This document shows positions 32,968 through 39,295 of a stretch of 46,171 nucleotides of DNA, in pieces. Numbering within the stretch: position 1 is the first letter of the stretch; every line of letters begins with the position of its first letter. This DNA comes from a virus, in the IMG/VR virus record IMGVR_UViG_3300044712_002693, positions 1 through 46,171 of that record, one strand, 5' to 3'. Under the pieces are notes generated by a model that saw only the letters and a list, made by a program, of their open reading frames with translations, was not told the DNA's origin and made no database searches. Both the position numbers and the translations under genes were made by a program.

Positions 32968-33245
32968 TATTGAAACAGCCCCTTCTGCACAACCCGCAGC
33001 AACTTAGCCGAGCGCCCGCTTGATGTTTTCCCGCCATCGATCTCCTCGAGAACCTTCTTGCAGACGAGGGAATTGGCGCGGCCACACACGGCAGCCTCTT
33101 TCCAGTGCATGCGTTCGGCCAGTTCCTCGCGGGTGACTTCCGCGCCCGGGTGTGCAGCGAACCAATCAAGCACTTCCTTCTCGCGCTTCTGCAGGTCCGT
33201 ATTGCTGAAGCTGCGGTAGGTATCAACGCTGGTCTGGGCGATCAT
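32967..33245 (-). CDS. Winged-helix DNA-binding protein
   Basis: A 92-residue protein with a winged-helix pattern (LQKREKEVLDWFAAHPGAEV, then TREELAERMHWKEAAVCGRA, then KVLEEIDGGKTSSGRSAKLL). The start at 33245 has GGAG upstream and overlaps the stop of the tiny membrane protein gene (ATGA). It probably binds DNA, for example as an early regulator. Confidence 0.7.
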   Translation of the reverse strand: MIAQTSVDTYRSFSNTDLQKREKEVLDWFAAHPGAEVTREELAERMHWKEAAVCGRANSLVCKKVLEEIDGGKTSSGRSAKLLRVVQKGLFQ

Positions 33246-33349
33246 TCCGAATCTCCATATCCGAAGCCAAGAAGCATTCCGATTGCGACATGGACAACGC
33301 AGGCCATGCCGATGAAGAAACTTGCGATAGTGTTTGCCACTCTGCTCAT
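33242..33349 (-). CDS. Tiny 35-residue membrane protein
   Basis: A 35-codon frame starts MSRVANTIASFFIGMACVVH and ends GMLLGFGYGDSE. Its central 25 residues are hydrophobic, so it is a probable single-pass membrane peptide. It has a strong ribosome binding site (GGAGGA) and overlaps both neighbours by ATGA, which strongly supports translation. Function is unknown; such peptides in early operons sometimes block superinfection or slow host processes. Confidence 0.65.
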   Translation of the reverse strand: MSRVANTIASFFIGMACVVHVAIGMLLGFGYGDSE

Positions 33350-33561
33350 GATTCCTCCGGAGTTTCTGGCCCATTAATTCCCGTTTTGGACCGGTTACGG
33401 AAGGCAACAACTTCCGGGTGAAAAACCCCGTAAGCGGCCGTCAATACTTGGATTCCGAGGTATTCGGACGTTGGAATTCCGGCCTGCGCGGCCTTTGTCG
33501 TCAGTTCCGCCGCTTCTGGGGTCGGAAGCTCTACGTCCATGATTTGATTACCGTTTTTCAT
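33346..33561 (-). CDS. Small protein of the early operon
   Basis: A 71-residue protein (MDVELPTPEAAELTTKAAQA, SEYLGIQVLTAAYGVFHPEV, then FRNRSKTGINGPETPEES). The composition fits a ribbon-helix-helix-like or toxin-antitoxin-like fold, but no family is certain. It overlaps its neighbours at both ends. Confidence 0.6.
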   Translation of the reverse strand: MKNGNQIMDVELPTPEAAELTTKAAQAGIPTSEYLGIQVLTAAYGVFHPEVVAFRNRSKTGINGPETPEES

Positions 33562-33785
33562 GAATGCGTTTTCGTCCCAAATTGGGCCATTTCGTGGCTG
33601 CCATGAACCAACGCCTGCGGAACACTGCCAACCGTCCCAAACAAAGCGAGTTCAAGGAGTTCAGAAATGGCGCGAGCCTCGGAAGCACAACGATTTGCAG
33701 TCATGTATTGCTGCACGCCTTCGTACGTCGGGTCGGTGACTCGGGTTTTCAGTTCGTTTCGGAACTCGGTTTTAGGGCGAGCCAT
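33558..33785 (-). CDS. Arc-like ribbon-helix-helix protein (tentative)
   Basis: A 75-residue protein with a basic N-terminus MARPKTEFRNELKTRVTDPT, followed by helices (VQQYMTANRCASEARAISEL and LLELALFG). This resembles Arc/MetJ-type DNA-binding proteins. It is the second gene of the cro operon, so it may be an early repressor. Confidence 0.6.
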   Translation of the reverse strand: MARPKTEFRNELKTRVTDPTYEGVQQYMTANRCASEARAISELLELALFGTVGSVPQALVHGSHEMAQFGTKTHS

Positions 33786-33786
33786 G

Positions 33787-34014
33787 TCAGGCGGCTTTCT
33801 GTTCCGGTTGCGAGAAGCGTTCCGGGTAGATGATTTCCGTCTCGGTGACCTTGTTGTCGAAGTACTTCGCCAGCTTCTCGGTCAAGTCCTTCGAGGGAAC
33901 CTGCAGGCCACGCTCGATGCGGCTCAAGTTACCGGTGTCAATGCCGACGGCGTTCGCTACTTCCTGCAGCGTCTTGTCTTCATCGAGTCGTACTTTTTTG
34001 AGGGGTGTATTCAT
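33787..34014 (-). CDS. Cro-like HTH repressor
   Basis: A 75-residue helix-turn-helix protein of the XRE family, diverging from the CI gene. The DNA-binding part is TLQEVANAVGIDTGNLSRIE, followed by RGLQVPSKDLTEKLAKYF. Its recognition helix (TGNLSRIERG) is almost identical to that of CI (TGNLSRLERG), so the two very likely bind the same operators. An open frame runs far upstream, but it starts inside the CI gene; the ATG at 34014 is preferred. Confidence 0.85.
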   Translation of the reverse strand: MNTPLKKVRLDEDKTLQEVANAVGIDTGNLSRIERGLQVPSKDLTEKLAKYFDNKVTETEIIYPERFSQPEQKAA

Positions 34015-34159
34015 GGTTGAAAACCTTGCGCTTGGTGAGGTGCCCGAATTCTGCGCCACACACAGAATCAACGTCAAGCAAAATCTGCGTTTGCCACTTT
34101 GCGTTACGCGCAGCGCCGCGCAGAAAATAGACGAACCAAAACAAACGGGCGGGGAAGCA
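34015..34159. promoter_or_regulatory. CI/Cro control region with operators
   Basis: The gap between cro and cI has a 22-bp near-palindrome at 34047-34068: AATTCTGCGC, then CAC, then ACACAGAAT. Leftward TTGACG (34077-34072) and CAGAAT could form the cro promoter, with the operator between them. Half sites AATCTGCGT (34082-34090) and GCGCAGAAAAT (34118-34128, reverse) may be more operators. No clear rightward promoter for cI is visible. Confidence 0.65.
34047..34068. promoter_or_regulatory. 22-bp operator O1
   Basis: An imperfect inverted repeat with outer arms ATTCTG and CAGAAT, lying between cro and cI. It shares 19 of 22 bases with the site at 35556-35577 in front of the DGR operon. Confidence 0.65.
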
Positions 34160-34801
34160 ATGAGCGTTGGCGGCGAAATCAGGAAAAGGCGCAAGGCTCT
34201 CAAGATGACGCTCGAGGAAATGGCCCTGCAGGTCGGCGGCGACACCGGCAACCTTTCACGGCTTGAGCGTGGCATGCAGGGTTACAGCGACGACATGCTG
34301 CACAAGATCGCGCACGCTCTCGGCTGTTCCGTGGCTGACCTGTTTTCCGGTGCCGAAAAGGAAAGCAACGTGTCGCACGTGCCTCTCGGCACCAAGCGCA
34401 TCCCGCTAATCAGTTGCGTCCAGGCTGGGGCTATGACCGAGGCGCTTGACCCTTACGAAGTCGGCGACGGCGCGGACTGGATACTTACCGACCTTGATCT
34501 TTCGTCGAACGCCTTCGCGCTGCGCATCAAGGGCGAGTCGATGCTTCCAGAATTCAAAGAGGGCGATACCGTCATCATCGATCCGCACGTCGAGCCGATA
34601 CCGGGCGACTTTGTGGTGGCGAAGAATGGCGAGAACGAGGCCACCTTCAAGAAGTACCGGCCGCGCGGACTGAATGAGCAGGGGCGCCAGGTGTTCGAGC
34701 TGATCCCGCTCAATGAGGATTACCCGCCGATGCGCTCCGACCTGTCGCCGATCCGCATCATCGGCACAATGGTTGAACACCGCCGGTACCGGAAACGCTG
34801 A
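34160..34801 (+). CDS. CI-like repressor with S24 peptidase domain
   Basis: A 213-residue lysogeny repressor. The N-terminal XRE helix-turn-helix contains TLEEMALQVGGDTGNLSRLE. A self-cleavage site is likely at the Ala-Gly of VQAGAMTE. The C-terminal LexA-like peptidase domain has the catalytic Ser in IKGESMLPEFKEGD and Lys in ATFKKY. It should respond to host RecA during the SOS response. The ATG at 34160 is preceded by a weak G-rich site. It leads a rightward operon with two exported small proteins. Confidence 0.92.
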   Translation: MSVGGEIRKRRKALKMTLEEMALQVGGDTGNLSRLERGMQGYSDDMLHKIAHALGCSVADLFSGAEKESNVSHVPLGTKRIPLISCVQAGAMTEALDPYEVGDGADWILTDLDLSSNAFALRIKGESMLPEFKEGDTVIIDPHVEPIPGDFVVAKNGENEATFKKYRPRGLNEQGRQVFELIPLNEDYPPMRSDLSPIRIIGTMVEHRRYRKR

Positions 34802-34813
34802 CAAGGAAATCAA

Positions 34814-35233
34814 ATGCGATTCGCCGCCAAAGTGTTGTCGCTTGTTGGTCTGGGCCTCTGTGCCCAGGCTATTGCGGGGCCATTCGTTCAGGTCACGGAC
34901 AAGGCCGAGGTCGATCGCATCCTTGCGCAAATACCGGTCACCGACAAAGCCATGAATTACCGGAACATCGGTGAGCGCCTGGCCAATATTGGGATGGTGG
35001 CCAACTCGATCATCGTTTGGAAGTTCGCCAAGAAAGCGGACCTCGAGACGCCAGAAGACCGGATCGGGGATGTGGTCTACCAGATTTCAACGACCCCGCC
35101 ATCGTCGGTGCTGACCAAGAATTACTGCGACATGCTCGGCTCGCCGTCCTACTTGAAGCGTGGCGGCAAGTTCTACCCGCAAGACCGGACGGCCGTCTGG
35201 TTGATGACCAGCAAATGCCAATTGCCGAAATGA
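34814..35233 (+). CDS. Exported protein of the lysogeny operon
   Basis: A 139-residue protein with a signal peptide (MRFAAKVLSLVGLGLCAQAI, cleaved before GPFVQVT). The mature part is soluble with two Cys (NYCDMLG and TSKCQLPK). The ribosome binding site AAGGAAA lies just before the ATG. It is 12 bases after cI and so should be made in the lysogen. This position is typical of lysogenic conversion or superinfection exclusion proteins, but no family is recognised. Confidence 0.7.
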   Translation: MRFAAKVLSLVGLGLCAQAIAGPFVQVTDKAEVDRILAQIPVTDKAMNYRNIGERLANIGMVANSIIVWKFAKKADLETPEDRIGDVVYQISTTPPSSVLTKNYCDMLGSPSYLKRGGKFYPQDRTAVWLMTSKCQLPK

Positions 35234-35460
35234 AGGCACCATTCTTTGCCGCATTGCTGTGTGCGTTGCTTCCATCCGTCGCGGCTGCCCATACGGCTCA
35301 AGAGAACATGGACTTCTGGAAGAGGCAGGAGCAGGACGAGCAACGGCGCGTAAAGGAATTGCACGCCAAAGCCGCGAAGATGCCCGACAAGCACTATTCG
35401 CCACGCCAAGAAACCTGCTGGAGAACGAACAGGAACGGCCAGCGGTTCAGAATTTGCTGA
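35230..35460 (+). CDS. Second exported protein of the lysogeny operon
   Basis: A 76-residue protein with signal peptide (MKAPFFAALLCALLPSVAAA), then a charged helical part (DFWKRQEQDEQRRVKELHAK) and a C-terminus with Cys (TCWRTNRNGQRFRIC). The ATG overlaps the upstream stop (ATGA), which argues for coupled translation. The operon ends in a terminator just after it. It is probably periplasmic in the lysogen. Function is unknown. Confidence 0.65.
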   Translation: MKAPFFAALLCALLPSVAAAHTAQENMDFWKRQEQDEQRRVKELHAKAAKMPDKHYSPRQETCWRTNRNGQRFRIC

Positions 35461-35482
35461 CCAAGTAGAAACGATTTCAAGG

Positions 35483-35508
35483 AAGCCACCTTCGGGTGGC
35501 TTTTTTTC
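35483..35508 (+). terminator. Intrinsic terminator of the cI operon
   Basis: AAGCCACC pairs with GGTGGCTT around TTCG and is followed by a run of seven T. Confidence 0.9.
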
Positions 35509-35555
35509 GTTCTCCTTCTGCGTTCGCCTGCGTCCCTGTGCATTGCTCTTTTTTC

Positions 35556-35623
35556 AATTCTGCGCTTGACACAGAAAGCGGCAAAGCATAATCTGCGTCT
35601 GTGTTCTGTTTATTACGCAGATT
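35556..35623 (+). promoter_or_regulatory. Promoter and operators of the DGR operon
   Basis: A perfect -35 box TTGACA (35566-35571) is followed by CATAAT (35587-35592) after 15 bases. The 22-bp site at 35556-35577 matches the cI-cro operator at 19 of 22 positions and covers the -35 box. Downstream, AATCTGCGT (35590-35598) and ACGCAGATT (35615-35623) form a perfect 9-bp inverted repeat. The layout fits repression by CI or Cro of all genes to the right. Confidence 0.7.
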
Positions 35624-35638
35624 TTCAAGGAGAGAAAG

Positions 35639-36565
35639 ATGACCAAAGCAACCGCAGACAAGAAGGCCCTCGGCCTTTTCCAGAAGTTCAACGTCAGCCG
35701 CACCGATGGCCGCGATGCACCCGGCGAGAAGCACCACGGCGCCGAGTACTTCGTGCTCGATATGGCTGACACGTTCGCGATCCCAGCGCTGACCGCTTAC
35801 GCCGAAGCCTGCAAGCACGAATACCCGGTGCTTTCCGCCGATCTGTTCCGCAAGGCGTCCGAAAAGTCGCTGGCAGCATCCGAATTCATCACCGTTCCGG
35901 AAGTCACGCTGCCGAATGGCTTGGTTGTTCCGTCCTTCCTCTGCGCCAAGTTCCTGAGCAGCCAGGGCCTCAACGACACGCCGATTTCGCTCTTCACTGG
36001 CAAGCCGTGGGTCGAGATCAACTATCAGGAATCCCGCGATGCAGCCCTGCGCGCCGGACTGAACCTGATCACCGAAACGCAGGCCCTGGCCATCGCCTTC
36101 AACGTCAGCCAACAGGCCATTAACTGGACCGGTGGCGAAGTTGGCAATGGCGCTCTGTTCCAAGGTCTGCGCAATGACAACTTCGATGAAGCTCAGCCGG
36201 CCAACGTCGAATCCGAAGACGAAACCGAGCGCCGCTGGTTCGAGCTTTCAAACGGCGAGCGCATCTATGACTTCGCCGGCAATGCCTACACGTGGGTATT
36301 CGATGACGTTCAAGGCGATGAAAACGGCCTGACGACGATCATCAATGCAGATTCGCCAAGTCTGACGACTGCGCCCTTCCCATCCCGCGAAAAAGGCATG
36401 GGCTGGCGACCGGACGGCCAGCGCGACTGGTCCGGGCATGCGCTCATCCGGGGCGGCTGCTGGCTCTCCGAGTCGTATGCCGGCGCGTTCTATCTCGTCG
36501 GCGGCTGGCCCGGCAACCGCTACGGCGGCGTCGGCTTCCGCTGCACCAAACCCATTGGCCTCTGA
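35639..36565 (+). CDS. DGR target protein 1 with FGE-like C-type lectin domain
   Basis: A 308-residue protein, first gene of the rightward operon, with an AAGGAGAG ribosome binding site. Residues 1-82 (FNVSRTDGRDAPGEKHHGAE, YFVLDMADTFAIPALTAYAE) form a separate conserved phage domain of unknown role. From about residue 83 to the end is an FGE/sulfatase-modifying C-type lectin fold (LNLITETQALAIAFNVSQQA, RIYDFAGNAYTWVFDD, GWRP). The last 45 codons hold variable repeat VR1 and end GFRCTKPIGL. There is no signal peptide, so it is cytoplasmic or particle-bound. Confidence 0.9.
   Translation: MTKATADKKALGLFQKFNVSRTDGRDAPGEKHHGAEYFVLDMADTFAIPALTAYAEACKHEYPVLSADLFRKASEKSLAASEFITVPEVTLPNGLVVPSFLCAKFLSSQGLNDTPISLFTGKPWVEINYQESRDAALRAGLNLITETQALAIAFNVSQQAINWTGGEVGNGALFQGLRNDNFDEAQPANVESEDETERRWFELSNGERIYDFAGNAYTWVFDDVQGDENGLTTIINADSPSLTTAPFPSREKGMGWRPDGQRDWSGHALIRGGCWLSESYAGAFYLVGGWPGNRYGGVGFRCTKPIGL
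36429..36543 (+). repeat. DGR variable repeat VR1
   Basis: 115 bp matching the TR at 43904-44018 without gaps. It differs at 16 of the 24 TR adenines (10 to G, 5 to T, 1 to C), plus one T-to-C at 36464. Variable codons are mostly AAY or GAC in the TR. The 3' end GTCGGCTTCCGCTG is invariant and, with CACCAAACCC after it, likely is the initiation site of homing. Confidence 0.93.
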
Positions 36566-36575
36566 TCACCGGTCC

Positions 36576-36600
36576 CGGGTCGCGGCTCTGCCGTGACCTG
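36576..36600. repeat. Hairpin after VR1
   Basis: CGGGTCGCGGC (36576-36586) pairs with GCCGTGACCTG (36590-36600) around TCT, with two G-T pairs. It begins 33 bases after the end of VR1, as does the hairpin after VR2. No T run follows. Confidence 0.7.
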
Positions 36601-36627
36601 ATCAACGGAATCTCTCGGGAGAAAACC

Positions 36628-36882
36628 ATGAACAACGTCCATCCGCTTTTCAAAACCGCACTGGCACCTATCACGCCGCGCATGCCGGCCAAGGGCACGC
36701 GCCCCTTCGCTGTGCGCTTCACCATCGGCGCCGAGGTCCATGACCTCAACGTGATCGCCTTCACGTCCTGCGACGCGATCTGCATGGCTATCGACATCTT
36801 CTTCGACGGCGAGGACAACATGCCGGTCGACGGGATGAAAGTCGATGTGCACCCGATGAATTTCCTCCCGGCTGCTGCCTGA
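36628..36882 (+). CDS. Small protein, unknown function
   Basis: An 84-residue protein (VHPLFKTALAPITPRMPAKG, FAVRFTIGAEVHDLNVIAFT, ICMAIDIFFDGEDNMPVDGM). It has a good GGGAG ribosome binding site. No family is recognised. It lies between target gene 1 and the recombination genes. Confidence 0.65.
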   Translation: MNNVHPLFKTALAPITPRMPAKGTRPFAVRFTIGAEVHDLNVIAFTSCDAICMAIDIFFDGEDNMPVDGMKVDVHPMNFLPAAA

Positions 36883-36884
36883 CC

Positions 36885-37247
36885 ATGGCTCAAGTCACCA
36901 GCACCGTCGCCGACCGTGCCTACGCCATGGCCGAAATGTGGGCCAACGATCAGGAACGCCTCTCAGCCCTGATGCAGAGCGAAATGTCGGTCGATGACTT
37001 CAAGGAAATCTGCCAGCACCTCGCCACGGCATTTGTCGCCTTCACTGACGACAGCGTGAGCCGTGAGCAGACCGCCCGGGCCTTCTGGCTTCACTTGTCG
37101 ATGATCCACGGCATCGTCGTTGAGCGGATTTTCCTGCCGGTCGCCGAACGCCTGGCGAAACAGGACCACGACGAGAAGACCTGGGCGCTTGGCTGGGCGC
37201 CGGTCCAGATCGCCAACGCCGATCGCGCCTTGAAGCTCGCAGCATGA
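36885..37247 (+). CDS. Protein of the early rightward operon, unknown function
   Basis: A 120-residue mainly helical protein (ADRAYAMAEMWANDQERLSA, ICQHLATAFVAFTDDSVSRE, FWLHLSMIHGIVVERIFLPV). No membrane segment and no known family are visible. Its stop overlaps the start of a 29-codon frame (ATGA). Confidence 0.65.
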   Translation: MAQVTSTVADRAYAMAEMWANDQERLSALMQSEMSVDDFKEICQHLATAFVAFTDDSVSREQTARAFWLHLSMIHGIVVERIFLPVAERLAKQDHDEKTWALGWAPVQIANADRALKLAA

Positions 37248-37333
37248 AAAAGCTCGCCGCCGATTTCCTTTACTACCTGCGCCGTGGCTATGGCGTTCGC
37301 GCTGCATGGCGCCTGGCCCGCGTAACCCTCTGA
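37244..37333 (+). CDS. 29-residue basic peptide
   Basis: A frame of 29 codons encodes MKKLAADFLYYLRRGYGVRA, then AWRLARVTL. It is basic and amphipathic. The ATG overlaps the stop of the upstream gene (ATGA). Very short peptides ending in AWRLAR-type motifs are frequent in this position in proteobacterial phages, so it is probably translated. Function is unknown. Confidence 0.55.
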   Translation: MKKLAADFLYYLRRGYGVRAAWRLARVTL

Positions 37334-37340
37334 GACAACC

Positions 37341-38168
37341 ATGAACGCACCCGAAAGAATCGTCGCGCCGTCGCTGACCGTCCGCGCAAGCTCATGGGCC
37401 AGTCTGTTCGACTGCGCCTACATGTGGGAGGGCATCCACCTCCTGAAACTGCGCAACGTGGTCGGCCTGCGCGCCGCGCTTGGCACCGCCATTCATGCCG
37501 GTACCGCCGTTTTCGATACGGCACGCCTGACCGGTGACACCGTGACCGCTGACGATGCTGCCGGCGTCTTCGTCGACAAGCTGCACGACCCAGAAAATGA
37601 GTACGACCCGAGCCGCGATGACCTGTCTGTCAGCGAGGCCGAAAAGGTCGGCGTCACGCTCCTGACCAAGTACTGCTTCGAAGTCTCGCCGCGCTACAAC
37701 TTCGTGGCCGTCGAGATGGAAACCAAGCCGCTGGACATTGATTGCGGCTCCGGCGTGATTGTTCGCCTGACCGGCACCATGGACCGGGCGCGCATTCGCA
37801 AGGGCGACCACGGCGTCGGCATTGCTGACCTCAAGAGCGGCTCCGCAGCCGTGCAGAAGGGCGTCGCTGTCACCAAGGGCCACGGCCCCCAGATCGGCAC
37901 CTACGAACTGCTCTACGAGCACACGACCGGCGAGCCGATCACCGACGACGCCGAGATTATCGGCCTCAAGACCAAAGGGGCCGCCGAAATCGCCACCGGC
38001 ACGGTCAAGAACGCCAAGCGCGTGATGGTCGGTACCGAAGACCAGCCCGGCTTGATTGAGTTTGCAGCCGAGATGTTCAAGACCGGCCGCTTTTACCCCA
38101 ACCCCAAGTCGCTCCTGTGCTCGGCCAAGTATTGCCCGCGCCACGCGACTTGCCATTTCCACGACTGA
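37341..38168 (+). CDS. PD-(D/E)XK nuclease with Fe-S cluster (Cas4/RecB-like)
   Basis: A 275-residue nuclease of the Cas4/RecB-like exonuclease group, probably the partner of RecT. His52 (AIHAGTAVFD) lies in motif I, Asp148 in TGTMDR is the metal-binding residue, and motif IADLKSG has Asp163 and Lys165. Four Cys (25, 260, 265 and 271) can hold an iron-sulphur cluster (CSAKYCPRHATC at the end). It should resect DNA to give single strands for RecT. It lies 17 bases before recT. Confidence 0.85.
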   Translation: MNAPERIVAPSLTVRASSWASLFDCAYMWEGIHLLKLRNVVGLRAALGTAIHAGTAVFDTARLTGDTVTADDAAGVFVDKLHDPENEYDPSRDDLSVSEAEKVGVTLLTKYCFEVSPRYNFVAVEMETKPLDIDCGSGVIVRLTGTMDRARIRKGDHGVGIADLKSGSAAVQKGVAVTKGHGPQIGTYELLYEHTTGEPITDDAEIIGLKTKGAAEIATGTVKNAKRVMVGTEDQPGLIEFAAEMFKTGRFYPNPKSLLCSAKYCPRHATCHFHD

Positions 38169-38185
38169 CAGGAGAACGCAACACC

Positions 38186-39241
38186 ATGACAGCACCTAAC
38201 CAACTCGCCGAGATGAAAACCGGCAACAACCTTGCCCAGCAGCAGGACGTAAAGGTCGATTTCTTCTCGAAAAACGGCTTCGAACTGGCCTGCCGGATTT
38301 CGAAGGCTCTCGCCACCTCTGACGCCGTGCCGGCTCAGTTCCGTCAGTTCGTCGAGAAGAAGGAACGCGGCGGCGGTGTAACGCTGGTCGAGAATCCCGC
38401 AGCTATCGGCAATTGCCTGGTGGCGATGGAAGTTTCTCGCTCGGTCGGCCTTTCCGTGATTGCGGTGATGCAGAACGCCGACGTGATCCAAGGAAAGCTC
38501 CGCTGGTCTTCGAAATTCCAGATCGCGGCAATCAACGCCTCGGGCCGCTTCTCCCCGCTCAAGTTCAAGCTACAGAACCTTGGCCGCATCAAGGCCAAGT
38601 ACAAGGAAAAGCTGGGATGGAACAAGCAACTGAACCGCTTCGACTTTGCCGAGCATGAAGTCGAAATCGACAATTGGGAGTGTGTCGCCTGGGCTTACGA
38701 ACTGGACGCCAACAAGCGTCCGACCAAGGAAATCGTCCAGTCGATCCCGATCACCATGCAGATGGCGGTCGAGGAAGGCTGGTATTCGAAGGAAGGGTCA
38801 AAGTGGCAAGGCTCGATGCGCTTCCAGATGCTCCAGTACCGCGCCGGCACCTTCTTTGGCTCGATCTACGCCCCGGACGTGCTGATGGGCATGGGGAAGA
38901 GCACCGAAGAGGAAGTCGACGTGATCGATGTCGTTCCTCAAGCGGACGGCTCGTATGCCGCGACCAGCGCCACCCTGCAGGAACTTCGCTCCGCGCCTGA
39001 CGTTGGCACCATCCCGACGACTGAATCCATCGACAAATCGACCGGAGAAATCCTCGACGCCGACGACGCAGCCCTTCGCGAAGTTGAGCAGACGAAGGCA
39101 GAGCCGGCCAAGTCGGGCGAATGGACGCCTAGCCCGGAAGAACTAGCCGCGATCCGCGCGCAGGAAATGGCCGAGGCCCAAGGCAAGCAACCCGAACCGA
39201 CCCGCCAGCGCCGCGAACGTAGCGGCATGGGCATCGAGTAA
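38186..39241 (+). CDS. recT: RecT-like single-strand annealing protein
   Basis: A 351-residue DNA annealing protein. The region NCLVAMEVSRSVGLSVIAVM, then ADVIQGKLRWSSKFQIAAIN and MQMAVEEGWYSKEGSKWQGS matches the RecT family. The C-terminal 100 residues are acidic and likely flexible. The ATG at 38186 is chosen because GGAGAA lies 9 bases upstream. Together with the nuclease it forms a recombination pair. It could take part in copying VR sequence, but that is not known. Confidence 0.88.
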   Translation: MTAPNQLAEMKTGNNLAQQQDVKVDFFSKNGFELACRISKALATSDAVPAQFRQFVEKKERGGGVTLVENPAAIGNCLVAMEVSRSVGLSVIAVMQNADVIQGKLRWSSKFQIAAINASGRFSPLKFKLQNLGRIKAKYKEKLGWNKQLNRFDFAEHEVEIDNWECVAWAYELDANKRPTKEIVQSIPITMQMAVEEGWYSKEGSKWQGSMRFQMLQYRAGTFFGSIYAPDVLMGMGKSTEEEVDVIDVVPQADGSYAATSATLQELRSAPDVGTIPTTESIDKSTGEILDADDAALREVEQTKAEPAKSGEWTPSPEELAAIRAQEMAEAQGKQPEPTRQRRERSGMGIE

Positions 39242-39249
39242 CGATCAAC

Positions 39250-39268
39250 GGGGCGGCGTTGCCGCTCC
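39250..39268. repeat. Intergenic hairpin after recT
   Basis: GGGGCGGC (39250-39257) pairs with GCCGCTCC (39261-39268) around GTT. It resembles the hairpins after VR1 and VR2 in size and loop length and lies beside the stop of recT, so such hairpins are not unique to the DGR targets. Confidence 0.5.
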
Positions 39269-39295
39269 ATCTAAAACCGAAACAGGAGAAACAAG

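Noticed and set aside
37392-38195. Minus-strand 267-codon frame opposite the Fe-S nuclease
   Set aside because: The opposite strand codes for a protein with conserved nuclease motifs and four cluster Cys.
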